A stretch of DNA of 64,000 nt from Planctobacterium sp047947135 (GTDB lineage Bacteria > Pseudomonadota > Gammaproteobacteria > Enterobacterales > Alteromonadaceae), in NCBI GenBank assembly GCA_047947135.1, contig CP170457.1:3100001-3164000 (forward strand), read 5' to 3'. Below the pieces are notes generated by a model, which was not told the DNA's origin, did not search any database, and worked only from the letters and a program-made list of their open reading frames with translations. Below, piece after piece: positions 54,435-62,996 of this stretch (position 1 is the first letter of the stretch; each line of letters starts with the position of its first letter). Made by a program: the position numbers and the translations under genes.

Positions 54435-55676
54435 ATGTCAGAACTTCATATTAATCCGGAGCGACTAAAGTCCGATTTGCTGTCCCTGTTTGAAATTGGT
54501 AGAGATAAGAATAGTAATGGTGTAACGCGCATTGCTTTTAGTGAAGAAGATGTAAAAGCAAAGCAGTGGTTAATTACCCAGTTTGAAAAAGCCGGTATGT
54601 ACGCTCACTTGGACGCTGCCACGAACGTAGTTGGTAGAATGCAGGAAAGCAAACCCAAACAAGTGGTAGCCACCGGTTCCCATATCGACTCAGTTATTGA
54701 TGGCGGTATGTTTGACGGCACGCTTGGGGTACTCGCCGGACTGGAGTGTCTACGGGTGATTAAAGAAAATGATATAAAACTAAAAACACCGATAGAAGTT
54801 TACGCTTTTGCTGAAGAGGAAGGGCGATTTGGGGGCATGATGGGAGTGCAGGCACTGATTGGTGAAATTACTCCTGAGTGGCTACTGTCGGCACACGATG
54901 TAAACAAGGTGCTGCTCAAAGACGAGATGCAAAAATGTGGTTATGATCCGATGGATGTGCTCAATGCACATGTGCCGCCCGAGTACTTTAAATCCTTTGT
55001 GGAATTGCATATTGAACAAGGACCAGTGTTGGATAAAAAGGATATTCCGATAGGTGTGGTCGAGTCGATTTCAGGGGTGTTTAAATGGATCGTGCGGCTA
55101 AAAGGTAAGTCAAACCATGCTGGAACGGCACCGATGGATATGCGCAGCGATGCCTTTATGGGGCTGGCTGATTTTGCCCATGAAATTCCACGAATCATTG
55201 ACGAAGAGGGCTCTGACAAGTCCCGCTTGACCGTGGGGAAAGTGGAACTGAAACCGGGGCAGGCTCATACTGTTCCTGGAGAAGCAGAGTTCACTCTGGT
55301 TGGACGAGATGTTGATAATGACATCATGGTCAATATTGCGGATAGCTGTCGTAAGGTTCTATCGTCGATAGCCAGACGCCATCATTTAATGTTTGAGTTC
55401 GAACAAATGAGCTGGTTAAAACCCCAGCCGATGAATCAGCAAATCATGGATTTAATTGCCAATAGAGCATCTGCTCGCCACTATCCTAACCTGGTGATGC
55501 CAAGTGGAGCAGGGCATGACGCACAACATATGGCCAAAGTTTGTCCGACGGGAATGATTTTTGTGCCCAGTGTTGCTGGTGTCAGTCACGCACCTGATGA
55601 ATGGACTCATTGGAATCATATTGAAATGGGGGCCAATGTCTTACTGGATAGCCTCCTGACGATGGCAAACGAGTAA
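54435..55676 (+). CDS. Zn-dependent N-carbamoyl amino-acid/ureido amidohydrolase (M20 family)
   Basis: 413 residues. Metal and catalytic motifs of the HyuC/AmaB/allantoate amidohydrolase group are visible: TGSHIDSV, MFDGTLGVL, EEEGRFGG, ELHIEQGP, and GAGHDAQHM near the end. NHAGTAPMDMR marks the dimerisation domain. It should cut a carbamoyl group from an N-carbamoyl acid to amino acid, ammonia and CO2. It is divergent from the symporter operon over an 85-base gap, suggesting joint control. Confidence 0.9.
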   Translation: MSELHINPERLKSDLLSLFEIGRDKNSNGVTRIAFSEEDVKAKQWLITQFEKAGMYAHLDAATNVVGRMQESKPKQVVATGSHIDSVIDGGMFDGTLGVLAGLECLRVIKENDIKLKTPIEVYAFAEEEGRFGGMMGVQALIGEITPEWLLSAHDVNKVLLKDEMQKCGYDPMDVLNAHVPPEYFKSFVELHIEQGPVLDKKDIPIGVVESISGVFKWIVRLKGKSNHAGTAPMDMRSDAFMGLADFAHEIPRIIDEEGSDKSRLTVGKVELKPGQAHTVPGEAEFTLVGRDVDNDIMVNIADSCRKVLSSIARRHHLMFEFEQMSWLKPQPMNQQIMDLIANRASARHYPNLVMPSGAGHDAQHMAKVCPTGMIFVPSVAGVSHAPDEWTHWNHIEMGANVLLDSLLTMANE

Positions 55677-55811
55677 ACTTTTAGTACAACGACTGTTTTT
55701 CAGACAAAACTTAAAAATGCACGCAAGAAATTGATTTTAATTGTTATTTTTTGACGAAAATTGGACTAACCTATTAACAGGAACAAGCACAACAAGTAAA
55801 AGGATAGTGCT

Positions 55812-58199
55812 TTGGCGGATAATTATAAGATTGCGGTTATCGGTGCTGGCCCCGGTGGGTTGAGCGCGGCTGCGCACGCGGCTGAATTGGGTGAAAGCCA
55901 CGTTTTGCTGGAAGCCAGTCCGAAAATTGCCAATACCATCCAAAAATACCAGAAAGGCAAGCATGTCATGGCCGAGCCGGGGATATTGCCTTTGCGCAGT
56001 CCGGTAGATTTTAGTGCTGGTACTCGGGAAGCGATATTATCCCAGTGGCAAAAAGACGTTGAAAGCCTGAACGTTAATATCCAGTACAAATCGGCTGTCA
56101 CTGGTATTGAGGGGGGAAAGGGGAATTTCACTCTGTCATTACAGGGTGGTAAGCAGGTGATTGCCGAAAGTGTCATCCTTGGTATTGGTCTGCAGGGTAA
56201 TCCGCGAAAACTGAGCAATATCGAAAATGGCGAGTGTGACCTGGTTCAGTACACTCTCGATGATCCCGATGAATATCAGAATGAAACCATTGTGGTTATT
56301 GGTGCAGGTGATGCTGCAATTGAAAACGCCCTGGCATTGTCAGCAAAAAATAAAGTCTATATCGTCAATCGTCGTTCAGAATTTGCAAGAGCCAAAGAAA
56401 ACAACCTCAACTTAATTACCCAGGCAATTGAACGCAAAGAACTGCAGTGTTTTTACGACTCCACTCCTGATGCAATACAACTCGGCACGCAAGACGAGTT
56501 TCCCGGCGTTTTAGTATTAAAAACGGCTTCCGGTGAAGCTCAGGTGCCGGTTAATCGCATCATTGCAAGATTGGGGGCAATCCCACCGCGTGGTCTGGTG
56601 GAGTCATTCGGAATCGAGTTCCCCAATGATGATCCCACCGCTATTCCCAAATTGACCCAACAGTACGAATCCAATGTGCCAGGTATCTATGTTATCGGCG
56701 CACTGGGTGGCTATCCATTGATAAAACAGGCGATGAATCAGGGATATGAGGTGGTGGAGTATATTCTCGGCAATGATATTGAACCAGCCGACCATCCATT
56801 GCTTGAAGATAAATTCAAAGACATGCCGTTCGACTTAAATGTCGATGAAACCCTCAGTTTAATTCAGTCTTCCATTCCCATATTTTCAGAAATAAACCCC
56901 TTGTTGTTCCGGGAGTTAATGCTGGACAGTCAGGTACATGTGTTGCAAAAAGACAGCGAAATATTCAAGCGCAACGACTACAGCAATAGTTTTTATACGG
57001 TGCTGGATGGCCAGGTCAGACTGATTGTCGGAGATATTGAATTTACCAGTAAAAAAGGCGACTTTTTTGGAGAGCTTAGCTTGATTTCTGGTCGCCGTCG
57101 CTCTGCCACGGCAATTGCAGGAAATAACTGTGTCTTGATCGAAACACCACGGCGCACAATGAATAAGCTGATCACCTCCATTGATAGCGTTAAACGCACA
57201 TTAGACGAAACCTTTATTCTACGGACCATCCAAAACCGTTTTGCAGCCAATGTGCCGCTGGAAGAATTAGCCCCAATCGCCAGTCAGGCTAAATTAAATC
57301 AATATCAGGCAAAAGAGGCGTTGTTTGAAGAGGGTGAAGACGCCAATAGCCTGCATCTTATCCGCAGTGGCTCAGTCACCGTTGCTAAAGAGGTAGGTGG
57401 GAAAGAAATCCCAATGAGTTATGTTGCTGCAAACAACGTCGTAGGAGAAATGGGGTTGCTCGGACATTCAAAGCGCTCCGCCACAGTGAGGGCGGCAGTA
57501 CGGACCGAGACGATTTCCATAGACAGTGATTCATTTTACGAACTGCTGGAGAAGTCTCCTGGGCTAAGGGAGCAGTTGGAAGAACAGATGAAAGAGCGTT
57601 TCTTACAGAACGCACAGCTGGAAGCCAATAAAGAAGCCGGGGACCTGTTATCGTTTTTAATGCAGCAGGGATTGGGTGAAGCCACTGATGTATTGCTGAT
57701 TAATGAAGATGCCTGCGTCAGTTGTGATAATTGCGAAACTGCCTGCGCTGCAACTCATGGCGGAACGTCGCGCCTGAATAGAAAAGCGGGTCCAACGTTT
57801 GCGCATGTGCATGTGCCGACTTCCTGTCGTCATTGTGAAGATCCCAGTTGTATGAAAGATTGTCCACCTGATGCGATTCATCGCGGTGGCCTGGGGGGCG
57901 AGGTCTATATCGATGATAGTTGTATTGGGTGTGGCAATTGTGAGGTGAATTGCCCTTATGGTGTCATCCAGATGGCGTACCCGAAAAAGAAACCATCCGG
58001 TTTTTGGCAGTGGATGTTAACAGGTAAGGGACCGGCTCCCGGCAATAGTGAAGTGGACACCACAGCAACAGTTAAAAAAGCGGTAAAATGCGATATGTGT
58101 AAAGACGTCAAAGGCGGCGCCGCCTGCGTCAGAGCCTGTCCTACCGGTGCGGCACAGCGTATTAGCCCGGAAGACTTTATACATGTGGTAAATAAATAA
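55812..58199 (+). CDS. FAD/NAD(P) oxidoreductase fused to two cNMP-binding domains and a four-cluster ferredoxin
   Basis: 795 residues from TTG 55812. Residues 1-330 form a thioredoxin-reductase-like flavoprotein with IGAGPGGLSAA and VVIGAGDAAIENA and a late IYVIGALGGYP. Two cyclic-nucleotide-type domains follow at about 375-480 and 490-600 (GDFFGELSLISGRRRSATA; NNVVGEMGLLGHSKRSATV). The C-terminus (about 630-795) has 16 cysteines in four groups (CVSCDNCETAC, CRHCEDPSCMKDC, CIGCGNCEVNC, CDMC…CVRAC), enough for four [4Fe-4S] clusters as in DmsB-type proteins. Probably a regulated cytosolic electron-input module for the membrane and c-type proteins encoded next. Confidence 0.85.
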   Translation: MADNYKIAVIGAGPGGLSAAAHAAELGESHVLLEASPKIANTIQKYQKGKHVMAEPGILPLRSPVDFSAGTREAILSQWQKDVESLNVNIQYKSAVTGIEGGKGNFTLSLQGGKQVIAESVILGIGLQGNPRKLSNIENGECDLVQYTLDDPDEYQNETIVVIGAGDAAIENALALSAKNKVYIVNRRSEFARAKENNLNLITQAIERKELQCFYDSTPDAIQLGTQDEFPGVLVLKTASGEAQVPVNRIIARLGAIPPRGLVESFGIEFPNDDPTAIPKLTQQYESNVPGIYVIGALGGYPLIKQAMNQGYEVVEYILGNDIEPADHPLLEDKFKDMPFDLNVDETLSLIQSSIPIFSEINPLLFRELMLDSQVHVLQKDSEIFKRNDYSNSFYTVLDGQVRLIVGDIEFTSKKGDFFGELSLISGRRRSATAIAGNNCVLIETPRRTMNKLITSIDSVKRTLDETFILRTIQNRFAANVPLEELAPIASQAKLNQYQAKEALFEEGEDANSLHLIRSGSVTVAKEVGGKEIPMSYVAANNVVGEMGLLGHSKRSATVRAAVRTETISIDSDSFYELLEKSPGLREQLEEQMKERFLQNAQLEANKEAGDLLSFLMQQGLGEATDVLLINEDACVSCDNCETACAATHGGTSRLNRKAGPTFAHVHVPTSCRHCEDPSCMKDCPPDAIHRGGLGGEVYIDDSCIGCGNCEVNCPYGVIQMAYPKKKPSGFWQWMLTGKGPAPGNSEVDTTATVKKAVKCDMCKDVKGGAACVRACPTGAAQRISPEDFIHVVNK

Positions 58200-58201
58200 T
58201 C

Positions 58202-59065
58202 ATGGACGGCTTTTTAACTCATCAACATTTTAAATATTTTAAGCTGGCTGGCATCGTTACGATGCTAGGCACGTTACTGTACATCTTTCATCAACCTCAA
58301 CAGGAACCCAACGGCGGGACGTGGTTAGGCTACCTGCTGGGGACTGTTTCTGCATTGTTAATTATCTGGCTGATTTATTATGGACGCAGAAAACGCGATT
58401 ACACCTCGACGAATGGCACCATCCGAGGTTGGTTGTCAGCGCATGTCTATCTTGGCTCTTCGCTTTTAATTCTGGCCACTTTGCATACGGGATTTCAATT
58501 TGGGTTGAATATTCATACTTTGGCGTACGTGTTGATGTGCCTGGCCATTTTTAGTGGATTTTATGGTGCCTGGGCCTATGTTACATACCCTGTCAAAAAG
58601 CGTAATAATCTTGATGGTCGAACCCTGGAAGAGCATTTTCGCAGTGTCGAAGATGTTGACCGTTTAATTCGCAATACCACCGAAGGTTTGCCGCAACATA
58701 TCAATGCCGTTGTAAATAGTTCGATTGAGCGAACCGAGGTAGGAGGCTCATTTTGGGAGCAAGTGTCAGCCAGGGATAAATCGAAATTGTATATAGACGG
58801 CAGATTACAGGACAACGAGGATCAACAAAGCTGTATTTCTCTTTTGGTTACAGAGCTTTCTGCGCTAACCGAGCCAGATAAAATCCAGCAAACTAAAGTG
58901 CTAATCGATCTATTTACTCAGCGTAAGAATATTCTTATCAAAATCAGGCACGACATCAAATGTAACGCACTGATGCAAATCTGGCTGTTTTTTCATATTC
59001 CAGTGTCCATCGCATTGTTGGCTGCATTAGTTGCACATATTTTTGCTGTGTTTATCTATTGGTAA
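58202..59065 (+). CDS. Membrane b-type cytochrome-like protein
   Basis: 287 residues. About five helices: four near the N-terminus (14-31, 42-61, 82-100, 106-128) and one at the C-terminus (262-287). Paired histidines suited to bind heme b lie in SAHVYLGSSLL / LATLHTGF and in FFHIPVSIALLAALVAHIF. A 130-residue cytosolic loop lies between. It starts two bases after the flavoprotein stop. Likely passes electrons from the Fe-S domain across the membrane. No exact family recognised. Confidence 0.7.
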   Translation: MDGFLTHQHFKYFKLAGIVTMLGTLLYIFHQPQQEPNGGTWLGYLLGTVSALLIIWLIYYGRRKRDYTSTNGTIRGWLSAHVYLGSSLLILATLHTGFQFGLNIHTLAYVLMCLAIFSGFYGAWAYVTYPVKKRNNLDGRTLEEHFRSVEDVDRLIRNTTEGLPQHINAVVNSSIERTEVGGSFWEQVSARDKSKLYIDGRLQDNEDQQSCISLLVTELSALTEPDKIQQTKVLIDLFTQRKNILIKIRHDIKCNALMQIWLFFHIPVSIALLAALVAHIFAVFIYW

Positions 59066-59083
59066 GGAACAGGGAGTCAATAG

Positions 59084-60892
59084 TTGCAGATATTAATTCG
59101 TTACATTCGTAGCAAAGGGCAAGGAGAGGAGATAGAACAAACCTCTTACAATGGCGATCGGATTAACATTGGGCGCGGTACAGACCAGGATGTCCATTTG
59201 CCTGGGATTGCCGTTGCACTTTCTCATGCACAGCTGACGAGTACTAAATCCGGTTTTAAGGTGACCGCCCTCAAAGGCAACCAATGTATCTTCAATGGAC
59301 GGCTGCTTGAGAGTTTTAACATTGAAGTTGGCCAGCAATTTGGCATATCCGGTCACATCATTAAATTATCCGATGGTGCAGAACAGGGTGTAGATTTATT
59401 GCTGGAGCTACACGTTGCTACCGATTCAGCGGAAAAACTACAAGATCGTTTTAAAACCCAAATTGCCGACCTCAATATTAGTAAACGTGGTTGGAGTTGG
59501 ATTCTGTTTAGCGTCATCTTAACCATAGGACTAGCGATTCCTTTATCAGGCCAGCTTTCACCTTTGTGGATGGACATTGTTCGAGATAGTGCGCTACCTG
59601 ATGACTCGCTATGGCTAGCGGGTGATTTGCATCGTTCCCACCGATTTATTGGTGATCAATGCGACGCCTGTCATTCCGAACCTTTTGCGCAGGTGACGGA
59701 TAAGCAATGTAAAGCCTGTCATCAGGTAACAGAACATCACCTTGATGTGCAGTATTACCCAAAACAAGCGGAATATGATGAGTGTACGGACTGTCATAAG
59801 GAACACAGTGAATCCTTCGATTTAAGCGCACAGTCCCAGAAAATTTGTGCCGACTGCCATGAAGATCTTGAGCAACATGGACTCAACAGCATAAATTACC
59901 ACGCCGCCAGTGATTTTGAGTCTCATCATGGCGGCTTCAAAGTCAGTATGTTGTCACCGGTCAGCGATCCGGATGTAGTGCAATGGATGATCAAAAGACT
60001 GCCTCTGACAGCCCCTGATCTGAAGGAGGTGTCACACCTGAAGTTTTCCCATCAGTTGCACCTTTCCAGCGACGGGTTGAACAGCCCTGAGGGTAAACAA
60101 GTATTGCAATGTGTGGATTGCCACGCTCCAGAGCCGGGCGGCACAACCATGCTGCCTATCAGTATGGATAAACATTGCGTACAGTGCCATCAGCTCAGTT
60201 TTGACCCCGATGATCCAACCCGCTCCGTACCCCATGGTCCAGCCAACGAAGTTCTTATTATGTTGCGGGAATATTATGGGTTTCGGTATGTCTACCGGCA
60301 CCTACTGGCTGACAATCAAATGGATGAATCAGATGTCGGTGAGCTGTTTCAAATCAGAGAAGCGAGACGCCCCGGCAAAGAAAATCGATTAAGAAAAGAC
60401 AGTCAGGAAGTCTTAAATGCAGAGACTGCCAAAACAATTGAAGACTTAACCAAACAAGGGGTGCGCACAGACGCGTTGCAATGGGCAGAGAGTAAAGCCT
60501 TTAGTGCCGCCAGTAATTTGTTTGAAAAACAAGCCTGTGTCACCTGTCACGAAATTAGCAATGTAGCCAATGGCACAATTCCCTGGAAAGTTAAACCAAT
60601 ACAACTGACTAAGCAGTGGTTTCCACTGGCGCGTTTTTCACATGAAAAACACGAACTGATGCAATGTGCCGATTGCCACGATGCACAAGCTTCACAATCT
60701 GCCCACGATGTGTTGATGCCTGATATTCAAAACTGTCGTCAGTGTCACGGTGGGGAACAAAGCCGCAATCTGATTCCCAGCTCATGTACTGAATGTCACC
60801 AGTACCACTTTGATGTTGGCAGCCTGATCCCTGACACAGTGACTGGGTTGCAGCACGCGTCATCACAGGGAGTGAAATCTGGGAATGATTAA
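59084..60892 (+). CDS. FHA-domain, membrane-anchored decaheme cytochrome c
   Basis: 602 residues. Residues about 1-110 are an FHA domain (RINIGRGTDQDVHLPG and the SHAQL helix), normally a phosphothreonine reader in the cytosol. A single helix at about 137-157 leads to a periplasmic part with ten CxxCH sites: CDACH, CKACH, CTDCH, CADCH, CVDCH, CVQCH, CVTCH, CADCH, CRQCH and CTECH. The start is a TTG with upstream AGGGAG. FHA plus multiheme cytochrome is an unusual combination that could gate electron flow by protein phosphorylation. Confidence 0.85.
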   Translation: MQILIRYIRSKGQGEEIEQTSYNGDRINIGRGTDQDVHLPGIAVALSHAQLTSTKSGFKVTALKGNQCIFNGRLLESFNIEVGQQFGISGHIIKLSDGAEQGVDLLLELHVATDSAEKLQDRFKTQIADLNISKRGWSWILFSVILTIGLAIPLSGQLSPLWMDIVRDSALPDDSLWLAGDLHRSHRFIGDQCDACHSEPFAQVTDKQCKACHQVTEHHLDVQYYPKQAEYDECTDCHKEHSESFDLSAQSQKICADCHEDLEQHGLNSINYHAASDFESHHGGFKVSMLSPVSDPDVVQWMIKRLPLTAPDLKEVSHLKFSHQLHLSSDGLNSPEGKQVLQCVDCHAPEPGGTTMLPISMDKHCVQCHQLSFDPDDPTRSVPHGPANEVLIMLREYYGFRYVYRHLLADNQMDESDVGELFQIREARRPGKENRLRKDSQEVLNAETAKTIEDLTKQGVRTDALQWAESKAFSAASNLFEKQACVTCHEISNVANGTIPWKVKPIQLTKQWFPLARFSHEKHELMQCADCHDAQASQSAHDVLMPDIQNCRQCHGGEQSRNLIPSSCTECHQYHFDVGSLIPDTVTGLQHASSQGVKSGND

Positions 60893-62996
60893 ACGGATTT
60901 TGCTATTAAGTTGGCTATTGGGATTATTAACGTCCTGTGGAGGCGGGCAGACTGTCGAGCAGGAACAGCAAAGTGTTGACACGACGCCCCCTGTTGCCGA
61001 GCAGTGCACCGGGCAATGTGCCGATGAGGCTTCTTTTCTTACGGTGTCCGATGTACAACAAATTATTGCCCAAGCCGTCGCAGAAGCCAACGCGCGAGAT
61101 GTTTCCGCCACTATCGCGGTTGTGGATCGTGTAGGTAATGTCTTGGCAGTATTCAGAATGAATGATGCCGACCCCTTTGTGACCATCAGCTCCACTCACA
61201 ATACCGGGCTAACGGCGCTGTCTGGTGGCCTGGAGCAGGTTAACATTATCCCGGATAGTCTTGCCGCTATCGCAAAGGCGATAACTGCCGCCTATATCTC
61301 CTCCGAGGGAAATGCTTTTTCAACTCGCACCGCCAGTCAAATTGTGCAGGAAAACTTTAATCCCGGTGAGGAAAATACACCGTCAGGTCCTTTGTTTGGG
61401 GTGCAGTTTAGCCAATTACCCTGCAGTGATTTTAATCTGCGATTTGATGGCCAGATTGATGCAGGCCCTAAACGGTCGCCGTTGGGCTTATCCGCCGATC
61501 CGGGCGGGTTTCCTTTGTACAAAGCCGGTACTCCCGTTGGCGGAATTGGGGTGATCGCGGATGGCATTTACGGTCTGGACAAGAATATCAATGGCTTTGA
61601 TGAGGATATCGATGAATACATAGCACTCGCAGGCTCCGTAGGTTACGCGGCACCACTTGCAAGGCGTGCCGATGTCATAACTATTGTTGGCAAGACCGGG
61701 CGATTCAGTGATGCGGTGGTGGCCAACCTTAAAAGCAGCACCGTTGCCTCATTTTCTGAGATTAATAACCAATTGGGCCAGTTGGTTGCCGTAACGGGCT
61801 ACTATCCAGCGGAAAGTATGAACCCTGACGATACGCAATTACAGATTTATGCCGGTAAGGCTTTTGGTCATGAAAATTCGGGAATTATCGCTGCCGACAG
61901 TGCGGTGTTTACCGATAGTGATGGTACGCCACTGGATGCCTTTATTTTCGCCGATAATGCCAATGTGAATCGTTTTCCGGCTGTTGATGCTGTCGATGCA
62001 CCAGGGGGCAATGAAGCCAACCGGCTTACTGCAGAAGAAGTGCAGTCGATATTAAATCAGGCATTGCAGGTTGCCAATGACAGCCGGGCGCAAATTCGAC
62101 AGCCTGAGGGTTCACAAGCAAGAGTGACGGTTTCTATCGTCGACACTGAGGGCACTATTTTAGGGATGGCAAGAACCAGAGATGCCCCGGTGTTTGGTGC
62201 CGACGTTTCGTTACAAAAAGCCCGAACCGCCACTTTTTTCTCGAAAACCGGGGAATCCTTAGCGCCAGCAGCGCAATTACGGGCACTGGCAACCACCAAA
62301 TACGTTGCACCATTACCTGAGCCTGTCGATTTGTCGCAATTAGCGACATTACCTGAAGAGATTCAGTTGGGTGATTATGTCACCCAACTACAGTCCTTTT
62401 TAGGCTTAACAGACGCGCTGGAAGCGTTGGGACAAAATGTCGCCTTTTCTGATAGGGCCGGTGGAAACCTGTCACGGCCCCACTTTCCGGATGGCCCCGC
62501 AGCCGGCCCCACTGGACCGCTTAGCAAACCCATTGAACAATGGAGTGTGTTTAATGTCGGGCTGCAATCTGATCTGATTTATAACAGTGTCATTCAACAT
62601 GTGGCCTATACGCTGGGGGTGGTGCCGGATGTTCCCAGAAATTGCACTGGCAATAGCGGACTGGATTTCGATAATCTGTTTCAGGTTGAAAATGCCATTG
62701 CCGGACTGGCAAACGGTATCCAGATTTTCCCAGGAAGTGTTCCCATATACCGTGGAAATCAATTGGTTGGCGGTATCGGGGTTTCCGGTGATGGTGTTGA
62801 TCAGGATGACATGATTGCATTTTTGGGGTTACATCGTGCCGGATTATTGCTCAATACCGGAATTCAAAATGCACCCGCTGAGCAACGGGCAGATAAAATC
62901 GACATTCCAGAGCAGGACATCCGATTGCGCTATATCAACTGCCCACAAGCACCGTTTTTAAATAGTTCAGTTACCGGAGTGTGTAATGGGATTTAA
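60885..62996 (+). CDS. Lipoprotein with two GlcG/HbpS-like domains
   Basis: 703 residues. The lipobox Cys18 (LGLLTSCGGG) anchors it. Two GlcG-type (DUF336) domains are seen, beginning SFLTVSDVQQIIAQAVAEAN near 50 and LTAEEVQSILNQALQVANDS near 385. Each ends with a GGIGVS/GGIGVIADG motif, and each is interrupted by long insertions. Related HbpS/GlcG proteins bind heme or small acids. It overlaps the cytochrome gene by 8 bases, so it is part of the same operon, probably as a periplasmic redox or heme partner. Confidence 0.8.
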   Translation: MIKRILLLSWLLGLLTSCGGGQTVEQEQQSVDTTPPVAEQCTGQCADEASFLTVSDVQQIIAQAVAEANARDVSATIAVVDRVGNVLAVFRMNDADPFVTISSTHNTGLTALSGGLEQVNIIPDSLAAIAKAITAAYISSEGNAFSTRTASQIVQENFNPGEENTPSGPLFGVQFSQLPCSDFNLRFDGQIDAGPKRSPLGLSADPGGFPLYKAGTPVGGIGVIADGIYGLDKNINGFDEDIDEYIALAGSVGYAAPLARRADVITIVGKTGRFSDAVVANLKSSTVASFSEINNQLGQLVAVTGYYPAESMNPDDTQLQIYAGKAFGHENSGIIAADSAVFTDSDGTPLDAFIFADNANVNRFPAVDAVDAPGGNEANRLTAEEVQSILNQALQVANDSRAQIRQPEGSQARVTVSIVDTEGTILGMARTRDAPVFGADVSLQKARTATFFSKTGESLAPAAQLRALATTKYVAPLPEPVDLSQLATLPEEIQLGDYVTQLQSFLGLTDALEALGQNVAFSDRAGGNLSRPHFPDGPAAGPTGPLSKPIEQWSVFNVGLQSDLIYNSVIQHVAYTLGVVPDVPRNCTGNSGLDFDNLFQVENAIAGLANGIQIFPGSVPIYRGNQLVGGIGVSGDGVDQDDMIAFLGLHRAGLLLNTGIQNAPAEQRADKIDIPEQDIRLRYINCPQAPFLNSSVTGVCNGI

